Shown here: positions 1 through 11,600 of the stretch, in pieces | How the letters are laid out: every line of letters starts with the position of its first letter | Numbering within the stretch: position 1 is the first letter of the stretch | From: Primulina eburnea | Lineage: Eukaryota; Streptophyta; Magnoliopsida; Lamiales; Gesneriaceae | Reading direction: 5' to 3' | Assembly: GCF_022965805.1 (NCBI RefSeq) | Contig: NW_027330836.1 | Location: 1 to 64,000 of the forward strand | DNA: 64,000 bases | Position numbers and translations under genes: made by a program | Notes under the pieces: model-generated | What the model was told of the DNA's origin: nothing | Seen by the model: only the letters and a program-made list of their open reading frames with translations | Database searches by the model: none

Positions 1-2
1 AC

Positions 3-704
3 TGCACTCCTGAGGAATTGCAGGCTTACAAGGAATGGTGTGACCATGACTTGATAGCCAGGTGTTATATGCTGACTTCTATGAATGATGAGCTGCAGAG
101 GCGTTTTGAGGGTGCAAAAAGTGCTGCTGACATTCATTTGCACCTCAAGGAGCTCTTTGGAGAGCAAACGCGTCCTCTCAGGCATGCTACCGTCAAGGAG
201 CTGATCACTTTGCGCATGCGAGATGGGGCCTCGGTCCATGAGCATGGCCTAAAGGTGATCGGGCTCGTGGACAAGCTCGTTGGCATGGATTTGATCTTGC
301 CTTCGGAGTTGACCACCGACGTGTTGCTGTTATCGCTGCCTAGCTCATTTGATCCTTTTGTGGTGAACTTCAACATAAACAAGATGGAACCGACCCTTGA
401 GGAGTTGGTAAACATGCTTGTTACGTTTGAATCCACCATCAAGAAAGAGAAGTTGGTTCTTTATGTGGGTTCTTCATCTGGTACGAAGATTGATCCACAT
501 GGGAAGGGAAAGAAGAGTTCTTTCCAACGTCCCAAGAAGAACGTGCCCTTGTTGAGGCATTCTCCGAATCCCGTTGAGGCAGCCAGACCAGTTAAGGCGG
601 ACAAGACTGATGATGTATGTCATCACTGCAAGAAGCCTGGACATTGGAGGCGTAATTGCAAAGAATATCTTGCCCAGAAAAGTTCTGGAAACGGTATGTT
701 CTAA
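3..704 (+). pseudogene. gag: copia gag (nucleocapsid) domain, 5'-partial
   Basis: Open from the left edge in the frame starting at base 3, to a TAA at 702-704. It encodes the C-terminal three quarters of a copia Gag, the particle-forming and RNA-binding protein. It contains the UBN2-type gag segment (residues around LKELFGEQTRPLRHATVKEL) and a basic linker. A CX2CX4HX4C zinc knuckle, CHHCKKPGHWRRNC, lies at 618-659. Copia Gag is normally the N-terminal part of one Gag-Pol frame. Here the stop falls after the knuckle where element C at 55.4 kb reads on, so it is best explained as a nonsense change rather than a natural gag end. The true start codon is upstream of the window. Confidence 0.88.
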
Positions 705-1110
705 ATTGAAGTAAACATTTCAATTAACTCTACTTCTTGGGTATTAGATACCGGTTATGACTCACATCTCTGTAATGGGTTACAGGTGATGGGAAGAAGT
801 AGGAAGCTTAAGGAAGGTGTGACCTTCTTGAGGATGGGCAATGGAGCAAGAGTTGCTTCCAAGGCTATAGAAGATGTTTACTTATTATTGAACAATAGTT
901 TAAGTTAATTTTATGAGATGTTTTGTTTGTACCTAATTTTGTAAAAACATTGTTTCCATTTCTATGGTGATAAAAATGGATATTCTTGTTTATTTTGCAA
1001 AGGTGTTTGCAACATTTACATGAATGAATGTTTGATTGGTACTTGAAAACTTGAAAACAATCTCTATAACTTAAAATTAAAAGATATTCTACTAAATGTC
1101 CATTCAAAGG
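705..1110 (+). pseudogene. copia aspartic protease and GAG-pre-integrase remnant
   Basis: This continues the gag frame after the TAA. The protease active-site triad Asp-Thr-Gly is at 747-755 in the context VLDTG, followed by SHLCN, typical of copia proteases. The frame stays open to a TAA near 906. After that, further stops and frame changes interrupt a segment still recognisable as the region between protease and integrase (plus-strand residues such as NIYMNECLIGT and NLYNLKIKD). The protease would cleave Gag-Pol in the particle. This copy cannot be made as a complete protein. Confidence 0.75.
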
Positions 1111-1690
1111 CATACACTATATGAGATGTGGATGGGTAAGCCTCCTAAGTATTCTTATCTTTGAATATTGGGGGTTCCCAGCTTATGAAGCAGGTAGTGG
1201 GAGATAAATTGGATAGTCGATCCATTTTTTGCTAATTTGTGGGATATCCAATGAATTCGATTGGATACTACTTCTATCATCCCCAAGAAACAAAAGTGTT
1301 TGTTTCTAGGAATGCGACCATTTTGGAAAGGGAATTTCTATTGGATAGAAAAAAGGAGATGATAGAACTCGAAGAGGTTCGAGAGACACCCACAATTATA
1401 GAACCCACATCCGAAGAGCCAAGAGAGGAGATACAAGCTCCTAGAAGATCCAAGAGAGTCTCGAGACCACCTATGAGGTATGGTCTGCTTCTTGAAGAGG
1501 GCCATGATGAGCCTAACCATGGATGTGATCCAAGGACCTTCAAGGAAGTGTTATCTGATGCCGATTCATCCAAATGGCTTGAAGCTATGAAATCTGAGAT
1601 GAATTCCATACATTCGAACCAAGTGTGGGATCTTACAGATCCACCTGAGGGAAAGGTTCCCATAGGGACTTGGGACGGATGGGAAGGTAT
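1111..1690 (+). pseudogene. copia integrase C-terminal tail joined across a core deletion
   Basis: At about 1110 the sequence jumps from the pre-integrase segment to the end of integrase (GKPPKYSYL region), so the HHCC zinc finger and the D,D35E core are missing. From 1239 a frame reads through the GKGF-like tail (VGYPMNSIGYYFYHP, RNATILEREFLL) and the acidic, Pro-rich linker that precedes RT in this family (EEVRETPTIIEPT, RRSKRVSRPP). Element C retains the missing core at 55.8-56.4 kb, which shows what was lost. About 25-30 bp are also missing near 1670 relative to element C. Confidence 0.75.
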
Positions 1691-2590
1691 TAACCTTCAA
1701 AGCGCGATTGGTGGCAAAAGGATATACTCAAAGACAAGGAGTTGACTTTGAGGAAACCTTTTCTCCAATTGCAATGTTCAAGTCCATAAGGATTTTGCTA
1801 GCCATAGCTGCATGGTATGACTATGAGATATGGCAGATGAATGTCAAGACAAACTTTCTTAATGGGGATTTTAAGAAAGTTATTTACATGTCTTAACCTG
1901 AAGGGTTTACATCTATCGGAAGTGAGCATATGGTATGCAAACTTCAAAGATCTATCTATGATCTAAAGCAGGCATCTAGGAGTTGGAACCTTAGATTCGA
2001 TAGTACAATCAAATAGTTTGATTTACTAAGAATCCTGAGGAACCCTATGTGTATAAGAAGGTCAGTGGGAGTGTTGTGGCATTCCTGGTGTTGTATGTTG
2101 ATGACATTCTACTCATTGGAAATAATGTAGGAATGTTGCAATCAACTGAAATATGGTTAGCGAGTAAGTTCTCGATGCAGGACTTGGGTGAAGCATCTTT
2201 TGTATTGGGAATACAGATCTATTGAGCTAGATCGAGAAGATTGCTTGGTCTCACCCAGTCCACATACATGATACCATCGTGAAGCGGTTCTCGATGGATG
2301 AGTCCATGAGAGGATATCTACCAATGTGTCATGGCGTGTCCCTATCCAAGTCTGTCTCCCAAGACTGATGCAGAGATAGTGGCGATGACACGCATTCCGT
2401 ATGCTTCGGCAATTGGTAGCATCATGTATGGGATGATATCTACACGTCTTGACGTGGCTTTCGCACTAAGTGTAGTGAGTAGATATCAATCGAACCCTGG
2501 TCTTCCACACTAGAAAGCTGTGAAAGACATCCTCAAGTAGTTGAGAAGGACCAATAAAGTGTTCTTGGTCTATGGGGTGGAGAACTAAAA
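1691..2590 (+). pseudogene. copia reverse transcriptase, several stops
   Basis: RVT_2-type reverse transcriptase, which copies the element RNA into DNA. Readable blocks are [20 protein letters not shown] near 1708-1770, the Asp-containing block around [14 protein letters not shown] at 1835-1870 and the catalytic YVDD box at 2094-2105. In the second block the usual Asp of the V-K-T-A motif is Asn in this copy (QMNVKT, against QMDVKT in element C). In-frame stops occur at about 1894 (Gln to stop), about 2014 (TAG) and 2511 (Trp to TAG), with frameshifts between them. Inactive. Confidence 0.85.
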
Positions 2591-3075
2591 TTGGAAGGCT
2601 ATACCGACTCTAGCTTCCAAAGCAATATCGATGACTCGAATTCAACCTCTAGTTTTGTATTCATGCTCAATGGTGCTGCAGTCTCTTGGAAGAGTTCCAA
2701 GCAAGACAATACTGCGGATTCCAGCACAGAGGCCGAATTATTGCTGCATCAGATGCAGCAAGGGAGGGTGTTTGGATAAGGAATTTCGTCCAAGAGTTGG
2801 GCGTCATTCCTAATGGAGTTGCTCCTCTCCCGGTGTTGTGTGACAACAAGGGAGCTTTAGCTCAAGCAAAGGAGCCAAGGTCTCATCAGAAATCCAAACT
2901 AGTATTGAGAAAGTACCACATCCTCGGAGAGATTGTGGAAAGAGGAGAAGTGTCTTTTGACAAAGTCGGCTCCGCCGATAATGTTGTTGATCCACTAGCT
3001 AAGCCTTTACCAGGACCATTGTTCGACAAGCATCGCGAATCAATGGGTTTAAAGCATATGGGTAGTTGGCTCTAG
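2591..3075 (+). pseudogene. copia RNase H domain, one frameshift
   Basis: The C-terminal RNase H of the polyprotein, which removes RNA from the RNA-DNA hybrid. The first part (EGYTDSSFQSNIDD, SSTEAE) is in one frame. A 2-bp loss near 2745 moves the rest to another frame (2686-3075: AASDAAREGVWIRNF, LCDNKGALAQAKEP, VDPLAKPLPGPLFDKH). It ends at a TAG at 3073-3075, 14 bases before the LTR, which is where a copia pol normally ends. The conserved D, E and D positions (YTDSS, TEAE, CDNKGA) are visible but split between frames. Confidence 0.85.
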
Positions 3076-3089
3076 TGCAAGTGGGAGAT
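3076..3089 (+). other. polypurine tract of copia element A
   Basis: The purine-rich run GCAAGTGGGAGAT lies directly upstream of the TGTTAG that opens the 3' LTR. This is the position and composition expected of the plus-strand primer. The same tract precedes the 3' LTR of element C at 58434-58448. Confidence 0.8.
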
Positions 3090-5187
3090 TGTTAGAGTAG
3101 GTGCCCGTCGAGCCAAGTGTTGGCCGAGTGTTCACAATGAAACTCTATGTATAAGCAATCTTTATTTTAATAATATTTGAAATTATTATTTTGGCAAATC
3201 TTTATCTGTATACCCATGCTAGTTGCATAGATAAAGCCCTTGAATATACAAATAGTAGAAAGAATATGAGATGCTCATATGATGAGTATCATGAAACTCA
3301 TATTTGTAATACTGTATATTCTAAACGGTTCCTAGTCGATTCAGCCGCCACTAAGAAGGATATAGGCCGCTCGAGTTCGAGACTAGTATCTGCGATGTGA
3401 GTACCATGTTTCATTGGTAGGGGACATTGTGATGTCCGAGCATGCAGATAGGTGCTCCTTGTAGAGTGCACTGAACAACCCTCCATAAAAGGACTTTCCA
3501 AGTGGTTCTCACTTATCGAGTGGAAATGTCCTAGTTTATGGTTGTACAGAATTAGTCCTTATGACCCGGGACAACATTGAGACTCTATGTGCTAGAATTA
3601 CACTTTGACTTGTTTACCGACTCTCATGGGGTCATCAAGGTGGCAAGGTTGGGTGTTCTGTCGAAACACATAGGAGTCGATGCATTGTAGTCGGGGATTC
3701 ACCGCTTACCTTCGGGTATGGATATCCTATGTGTTATCATGTGTATGTAGGTTGAAATCTCTGATCAGAGTATGGTTGTAATTATGAAAGGGGCTTCATA
3801 GATTGCACCATCGATGCAACTACGACATGACACATAGTATCGATTCATTGACAACTCTCGATAAACCAATGGTTGTCGAATCGATCGGGATATATGAGTT
3901 GAAGGGACCGTACTGTACGCTAACCATAATTGAATGGTTCTTGCAGGCACTATCATTTGATACCTAGGGAATCATGTAAGTGATGCTGCTAGGCGTTTAA
4001 CATGATTGGTTGGGTACTATCAGACTTGAGTTCTGACGTTCTTATTATCAAGGTGTTGATAAATAAGAATGGAGCAATTGGGGTATGCTCATATAAGGAC
4101 ATGTTTAGTACAAATCACATAGAGATGTGAACCCACGGCTAGTTGTATCAATGAACCATTGAGGGCCACACAAGTACTAGCTTTCTAGATCCCGTTGAGA
4201 AGTGAAAATAGTTCAGTATGTTGAACGGCTTATAAAGGAGTTTATAAGCGTAAAGAAAATTAGAAGTATGACTTCTATGAGAGAAATGTAAATTTTGATT
4301 TATGGAAGTGTTCCTAAATTAAAATTTGGCCAAGTGAATAATGTATTTGAAAATTGTGATTTTCATAAACATTGTTATGGACTAATTGAATTAATTCAAG
4401 TGTTGAATTAATTAAACACTAGTGGACCTAGTAGAGTCCAAATAATTAAATTAATTCAAGTGTTGAATTAATTAAATATCATTGGGCCTTGTAGAGCCCA
4501 ATTGGAAATAATTATTTAACTAGTGGGCTTGAGTAAAATCAAGTAAAGTCTAATTGAGCTCAAATATGTTTGAGACAATTTAAATAGTCCATGGGCCTTG
4601 TATATGATACAAGCCCACTTAGAAAAGCATGCTAGGGAGGTGAAAGGTTGGGGAATACTTTTGAATAAAATAATGGCATGGCTTGCAACTTTTTGGACCA
4701 ACTTTTCCCACAACCAAGGCAACTCATCCTCCCTCATTCACACACTTGAGATGGCCGAAATATTCAAGTCCTTTCTCTCCATTTTTCTCTTCATTTTTGT
4801 TCTTCAATTGTTGAAGGAACAACTCACTTCTCAATGAAAAATCCTCTTAATTTTCTAGTGCAAATTATGAGGGGTTCTAGCTAGTTTAGTGGTGGGCTTG
4901 ATTTTGAAGGAAAGAAGGACACAAGGAGAGCTTGTAGATTTGTCTTGCCTTTGAAGAGCCAAGTTGTTTACAACTTGGTTGGAGCCACAATCAATCTTTT
5001 AAAGATTGATAGGTATATTTTTCACAACACCCTATGTATGACATAGTTGGATTTTTGTATATGTTTGCACAACTAGTACATGGTGTTAATTTTTGAAAAT
5101 TTTTATACCAAAATTTCGGTTTTTATGAATCAAAAGAAATTTTGTGCTTCCGTTGCGGTTTTGAACACCGTATATCGATCCCTTTCA
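3090..5187 (+). repeat. 3' LTR of copia element A (about 2.1 kb)
   Basis: Starts TGTTAGAGTAGG after the polypurine tract and ends CCCTTTCA. The copies at 44885 and 58449 start, and the copies at 49072, 52750 and 60497 end, in the same way. It is long for a copia LTR. Paired AT-rich direct repeats of GAATTAATTAAA lie at 4395-4475. It has no gene of its own; short open frames inside are not conserved between copies. The first array base follows its terminal CA with no intervening host sequence. Confidence 0.88.
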
Positions 5188-7944
5188 CCAGAAACAATAG
5201 TCCTAGGCATGCCATGCAACCTAACAACTTCTCTAAAGAACAAATCCGCAATGTTTGAAGCATCATCGGTTTTATGACAATCTATAAAATGTGCCATCTT
5301 AGAGAATCTATCCACAACAACAAAAATAGAATCCCTCCACTTCTTAGTCCTAGGCAACCCCAAAATAATGTCCATAGAAATGTCAATCTAAGTTCTATTT
5401 AAGAATAGCAAGCAAAAGTGTTCCCAAAGTTCTATTGACAACTTCAGTTTGTCCATCCGTTTGAGGATGACAAGTAGTAGAAAACAACAATTTTGTGCCA
5501 AGTTTAGCCCATAAAGTCTTCCAAAAGTAACTCTAGAATTTAACATCGCGACCAGAAACAATAGTCCTAGGCAGGCCTTGCAACCTAACGACATCTCTAA
5601 AGAACAAATCCGCAATGTTTGAAGCATCATCGGTTTTATGACAAGCTATAAAAATGTGCCTTCTTAGAGAATCTATCCACAACAACAAAAATAGAATCCC
5701 TCCCCTTCTTAGTCCTAGGCAACCCCAAAATAAAGTCCATAGAAATGTCAATCCAAGTTCTATTTAAGAATAGCACGCAAAAGTGTTCCCAAAGTTCTAT
5801 TGACAACTTCAGTTTGTCCATCCGTTTGAGGATGACAAGTAGTAGAAAACAACAATTTTGTGCCAAGTTTAGCCCATAAAGTCTTCCAAAAGTAACTCTA
5901 GAATTTAACATCGCGACCAGAAACAATAGTCCTAGGCATGCCATGCAACCTAACGACTTCTCTAAAGAACAAATCCGCAATGTTTGAAGCATCATCGGTT
6001 TTATGACAAGCTATAAAATGTGCCATCTTAGAGAATCTATCCACAACAACAAAAATAGAATCCCTCCCCTTCTTAGTCCTAGGCAACCCCAAAATAAAGT
6101 CCATACAAATGTCAATCCAAGTTCTATTTAAGAATAGCACGCAAAAGTGTTCCCAAAGTTCTATTGACAACTTCAGTTTGTCCATCCGTTTGAGGATGAC
6201 AAGTAGTAGAAAACAACAATTTTGTGCCAAGTTTAGCCCATAAAGTCTTCCAAAAGTAACTCAAGAATTTAACATCGCGACCAGAAACAATAGTCCTAGG
6301 CATGCCATGCAACCTAACGACTTCTCTAAAGAACAAATCCGCAATGTGTGAAGCATCATCGGTTTTATGACAAGCTATAAAATGTGCCATCTTAGAGAAT
6401 CTATCCACAACAACAAAAATAGGATCCCTCCCCTTCTTAGTCCTAGGCAACCCCAAAATAAAGTCCATAGAAATGTCAATCCAAGTTCTATTTAAGAATA
6501 GCACGCAAAAGTGTTCCTAAAGTTCTATTGACAACTTCAGTTTGTCCATCCGTTTGAGGATGACAAGTAGTAGAAAACAACAATTATGTGCCAAGTTTAG
6601 CCCATAAAGTCTTCCAAAAGTAACTCTAGAATTTAACATCGCGACCAGAAACAATAGTCCTAGGCATGTCATGCAACCTAACGACTTCTCTAAAGAACAA
6701 ATCCGCAATGTTTGAAGCATCATCGGTTTTATGACAAGCTATAAAATGTGCCATCTTAGAGAATCTATCCTACAACAACAAAAATAGAATCCCTCCCCTT
6801 CTTAGTCTTAGGCAACCCCAAAATAAAGTCCCTAGAAATGTCAATCCAAGTTCTTCTTAAGAATAGCACGCAAAAGTGTTCCCAAAGTTTTATTGACAAC
6901 TTCAGTTTGTCCATCCGTTTGAGGATGACAAGTAGTAGAAAACAACAATTTTGTGCCAAGTTTACCCCATAAAGTCTTCCAAAAGTAACTCTAGAATTTA
7001 ACATCGCGACCAGAAACAATAGTCCTAGGCATGCCATGCAACCGAACGACTTCTCTAAAGAACAAATCCGCAATGTTTGAAGCATCATCGGTTTTATGAC
7101 AAGCTATAAAATGTGCCATCTTAGAGAATCTATCCACAACAACAAAAATAGAATCCATCCCCTTCTTAGTCCTAGGCAACCCCGAAATAAAGTCCATAGA
7201 AATGTCAATCCAAGTTCTATTTAAGAATAGCACGCAAAAGTGTTCCCAAAGTTCTATTGACAACTTCAGTTTGTCCATCCGTTTGAGGATGACAAGTAGT
7301 AGAAAATAACAATTTTGTGCCAAGTTTAGCCCATAAAGTCTTCCAAAAGTAACTCAAGAATTTAACATCGCAACCAGAAACAATATTCCTAGGCATGTCA
7401 TGCAACCTAACGACTTCTTTAAAGAACAAATCCGTAATGTTTGAAGCATCATCGGTTTTATGACAAGCTATAAAATGTGCCATCTTAGAGAATCTATCCA
7501 CAACAACAAAAATAGAATCCCTCCCCTTCTTAGTCCTAGGCAACCCCAAAATAAAGTCCATAGAAATGTCAATCCAAGTTCTATTTAAGAATAGCACGCA
7601 AAAGTGTTCCCAAAGTTCTATTGACAACTTCAGTTTGTCCATCCGTTTGAGGATGGCAAGTAGTAGAAAACAACAATTTTGTGCCAAGTTTAGCCCATAA
7701 AGTCTTCCAAAAGTAACTCTAGAATTTAACATCGCGACCAGAAACAATAGTCCTAGGCATGCCATGCAACCTAACGACTTTTCTAAAGAACAAATCCGCA
7801 ATGTTTGAAGCATCATCGGTTTTATGACAAGCTATAAAATGTGCCATCTTAGAGAATCTATCCACAACAACAAAAATAGAATCCCTCCCCTTCTTAGTCC
7901 TAGGCAACCCCAAAATAAAGTCCATAGAAATGTCAATCCAAGTT

Positions 7945-8544
7945 CTATTTAAGAATAGCACGCAAAAGTGTTCCCAAAGTTCTATTGACAACTTCAGTTT
8001 GTCCATCCGTTTGAGGATGACAAGTAGTAGAAAACAACAATTTTGTGCCAAGTTTAGCCCATAAAGTCTTCCAAAAGTAACTCAAGAATTTAACATCGCG
8101 ACCAGAAACAATAGTCCTAGGCATGCCATGCAACCTAACGACTTCTCTAAAGAACAAATCCGCAATGTTTGAAGCATCATCGGTTTTATGACAAGCTATA
8201 AAATGTGCCATCTTAGAGAATCTATCCACAACAACAAAAATAGAATCCCTCCCCTTCTTAGTCCTAGGCAACCCCAAAATAAAGTCCATAGAAATGTCAA
8301 TCCAAGTTCTATTTAAGAATAGCACGCAAAAGTGTTCCCAAAGTTCTATTGACAACTTCAGTTTGTCCATCCGTTTGAGGATGACAAGTAGTAGAAAACA
8401 ACAATTTTGTGCCAAGTTTAGCCCATAAAGTCTTCCAAAAGTAACTCTAGAATTTAACATCGCGACCAGAAACAATAGTCCTAGGCATGCCATGCAACCT
8501 AACGACTTCTCTAAAGAACAAATCCGCAATGTTTGAAGCATCAT
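7945..8544 (-). pseudogene. 199-codon open frame spanning 1.6 satellite units
   Basis: One of the longest frames in the left block; the same 199-codon frame recurs at 10854-11453 and a near copy at 7217-7816. Residues 1 to about 88 are the satellite read one frame off and have no family resemblance. From about residue 80 it enters the integrase-core frame and runs through the DDE region to LLRAILK. It stops there because the unit length shifts the frame. It is a product of tandem arrangement and I see no evidence that it is translated. Confidence 0.6.
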
Positions 8545-8672
8545 CGGTTTTATGACAAGCTATAAAATGTGCCATCTTAGAGAATCTATCCACAACAACA
8601 AAAATAGAATCCCTCCCCTTCTTAGTCCTAGGCAACCCCAAAATAAAGTCCATAGAAATGTCAATCCAAGTT

Positions 8673-11600
8673 CTATTTAAGAATAGCACGCAAAAGTGTT
8701 CCCAAAGTTCTATTGACAACTTCAGTTTGTCCATCCGTTTGAGGATGACAAGTAGTAGAAAACAACAATTTTGTGCCAAGTTTAGCCCATAAAGTCTTCC
8801 AAAAGTAACTCAAGAATTTAACATCGCGACCAGAAACAATAGTCCTAGGCATGCCATGCAACCTAACGACTTCTCTAAAGAACAAATCCGCAATGTTTGA
8901 AGCATCATCGGTTTTATGACAAGCTATAAAATGTGCCATCTTAGAGAATCTATCCACAACAACAAAAATAGAATCCCTCCCCTTCTTAGTCCTAGGCAAC
9001 CCCAAAATAAAGTCCATAGAAATGTCAATCCAAGTTCTATTTAAGAATAGCACGCAAAAGTGTTCCCAAAGTTCTATTGACAACTTCAGTTTGTCCATCC
9101 GTTTGAGGATGACAAGTAGTAGAAAACAACAATTTTGTGCCAAGTTTAGCCCATAAAGTCTTCCAAAAGTAACTCAAGAATTTAACATCGCGACCAGAAA
9201 CAATAGTCCTAGGCATGCCATGCAACCTAACGACTTCTCTAAAGAACAAATCCGCAATGTTTGAAGCATCATCGGTTTTATGACAAGCTATAAAATGTGC
9301 CATCTTAGAGAATCTATCCACAACAACAAAAATAGAATCCCTCCCCTTCTTAGTCCTAGGCAACCCCAAAATAAAGTCCATAGAAATGTCAATCCAAGTT
9401 CTATTTAAGAATAGCACGCAAAAGTGTTCCCAAAGTTCTATTGACAACTTCAGTTTGTCCATCCGTTTGAGGATGACAAGTAGTAGAAAACAACAATTTT
9501 GTGCCAAGTTTAGCCCATAAAGTCTTCCAAAGTAACTCAAGAATTTAACATCGCGACCAGAAACAATAGTCCTAGCATGCCATGCAACCTAACGACTTCT
9601 CTAAAGAACAAATCCGCAATGTTTGAAGCATCATCGGTTTTATGACAAGCTATAAAATGTGCCATCTTAGAGAATCTATCCACAACAACAAAAATAGAAT
9701 CCCTCCCCTTCTTAGTCCTAGGCAACCCCAAAATAAAGTCCATAGAAATGTCAATCCAAGTTCTATTTAAGAATAGCACGCAAAAGTGTTCCCAAAGTTC
9801 TATTGACAACTTCAGTTTGTCCATCCGTTTGAGGATGACAAGTAGTAGAAAACAACAATTTTGTGCCAAGTTTAGCCCATAAAGTCTTCCAAAAGTAACT
9901 CAAGAATTTAACATCGCGACCAGAAACAATAGTCCTAGGCATGCCATGCAACCTAACGACTTCTCTAAAGAACAAATCCGCAATGTTTGAAGCATCATCG
10001 GTTTTATGACAAGCTATAAAATGTGCCATCTTAGAGAATCTATCCACAACAACAAAAATAGAATCCCTCCCCTTCTTAGTCCTAGGCAACCCCAAAATAA
10101 AGTCCATAGAAATGTCAATCCAAGTTCTATTTAAGAATAGCACGCAAAAGTGTTCCCAAAGTTCTATTGACAACTTCAGTTTGTCCATCCGTTTGAGGAT
10201 GACAAGTAGTAGAAAACAACAATTTTGTGCCAAGTTTAGCCCATAAAGTCTTCCAAAAGTAACTCAAGAATTTAACATCGCGACCAGAAACAATAGTCCT
10301 AGGCATGCCATGCAACCTAACGACTTCTCTAAAGAACAAATCCGCAATGTTTGAAGCATCATCGGTTTTATGACAAGCTATAAAATGTGCCATCTTAGAG
10401 AATCTATCCACAACAACAAAAATAGAATCCCTCCCCTTCTTAGTCCTAGGCAACCCCAAAATAAAGTCCATAGAAATGTCAATCCAAGTTCTATTTAAGA
10501 ATAGCACGCAAAAGTGTTCCCAAAGTTCTATTGACAACTTCAGTTTGTCCATCCGTTTGAGGATGACAAGTAGTAGAAAACAACAATTTTGTGCCAAGTT
10601 TAGCCCATAAAGTCTTCCAAAAGTAACTCAAGAATTTAACATCGCGACCAGAAACAATAGTCCTAGGCATGCCATGCAACCTAACGACTTCTCTAAAGAA
10701 CAAATCCGCAATGTTTGAAGCATCATCGGTTTTATGACAAGCTATAAAATGTGCCATCTTAGAGAATCTATCCACAACAACAAAAATAGAATCCCTCCCC
10801 TTCTTAGTCCTAGGCAACCCCAAAATAAAGTCCATAAAATGTCAATCCAAGTTCTATTTAAGAATAGCACGCAAAAGTGTTCCCAAAGTTCTATTGACAA
10901 CTTCAGTTTGTCCATCCGTTTGAGGATGACAAGTAGTAGAAAACAACAATTTTGTGCCAAGTTTAGCCCATAAAGTCTTCCAAAAGTAACTCAAGAATTT
11001 AACATCGCGACCAGAAACAATAGTCCTAGGCATGCCATGCAACCTAACGACTTCTCTAAAGAACAAATCCGCAATGTTTGAAGCATCATCGGTTTTATGA
11101 CAAGCTATAAAATGTGCCATCTTAGAGAATCTATCCACAACAACAAAAATAGAATCCCTCCCCTTCTTAGTCCTAGGCAACCCCAAAATAAAGTCCATAG
11201 AAATGTCAATCCAAGTTCTATTTAAGAATAGCACGCAAAAGTGTTCCCAAAGTTCTATTGACAACTTCAGTTTGTCCATCCGTTTGAGGATGACAAGTAG
11301 TAGAAAACAACAATTTTGTGCCAAGTTTAGCCCATAAAGTCTTCCAAAAGTAACTCTAGAATTTAACATCGCGACCAGAAACAATAGTCCTAGGCATGCC
11401 ATGCAACCTAACGACTTCTCTAAAGAACAAATCCGCAATGTTTGAAGCATCATCGGTTTTATGACAAGCTATAAAATGTGCCATCTTAGAGAATCTATCC
11501 ACAACAACAAAAATAGAATCCCTCCCCTTCTTAGTCCTAGGCAACCCCAAAATAAAGTCCATAGAAATGTCAATCCAAGTTCTATTTAAGAATAGCACGC

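Larger units (their letters stand above)
1..5187 (+). mobile_element. Ty1/copia element A, 5'-truncated by the window edge
   Basis: Internal region plus 3' LTR of a copia retrotransposon in the plus orientation. The order is gag, aspartic protease remnant, integrase C-terminal tail, reverse transcriptase, RNase H, polypurine tract and LTR, which is the copia order (integrase before RT). The protein matches by recognition the plant TNT1-94-like polyproteins. Stops, frameshifts and loss of the integrase core make it non-autonomous. The LTR ends in CA at 5187 and satellite sequence begins at the next base, so the element lies against or within the array. The 5' LTR and the leader are outside the window. 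Confidence 0.9.

Noticed and set aside
705..1113. Minus-strand frame of 82 codons at 865-1113 as a gene
   Set aside because: It is antisense to recognisable protease and pre-integrase sequence and has no resemblance to a known family.
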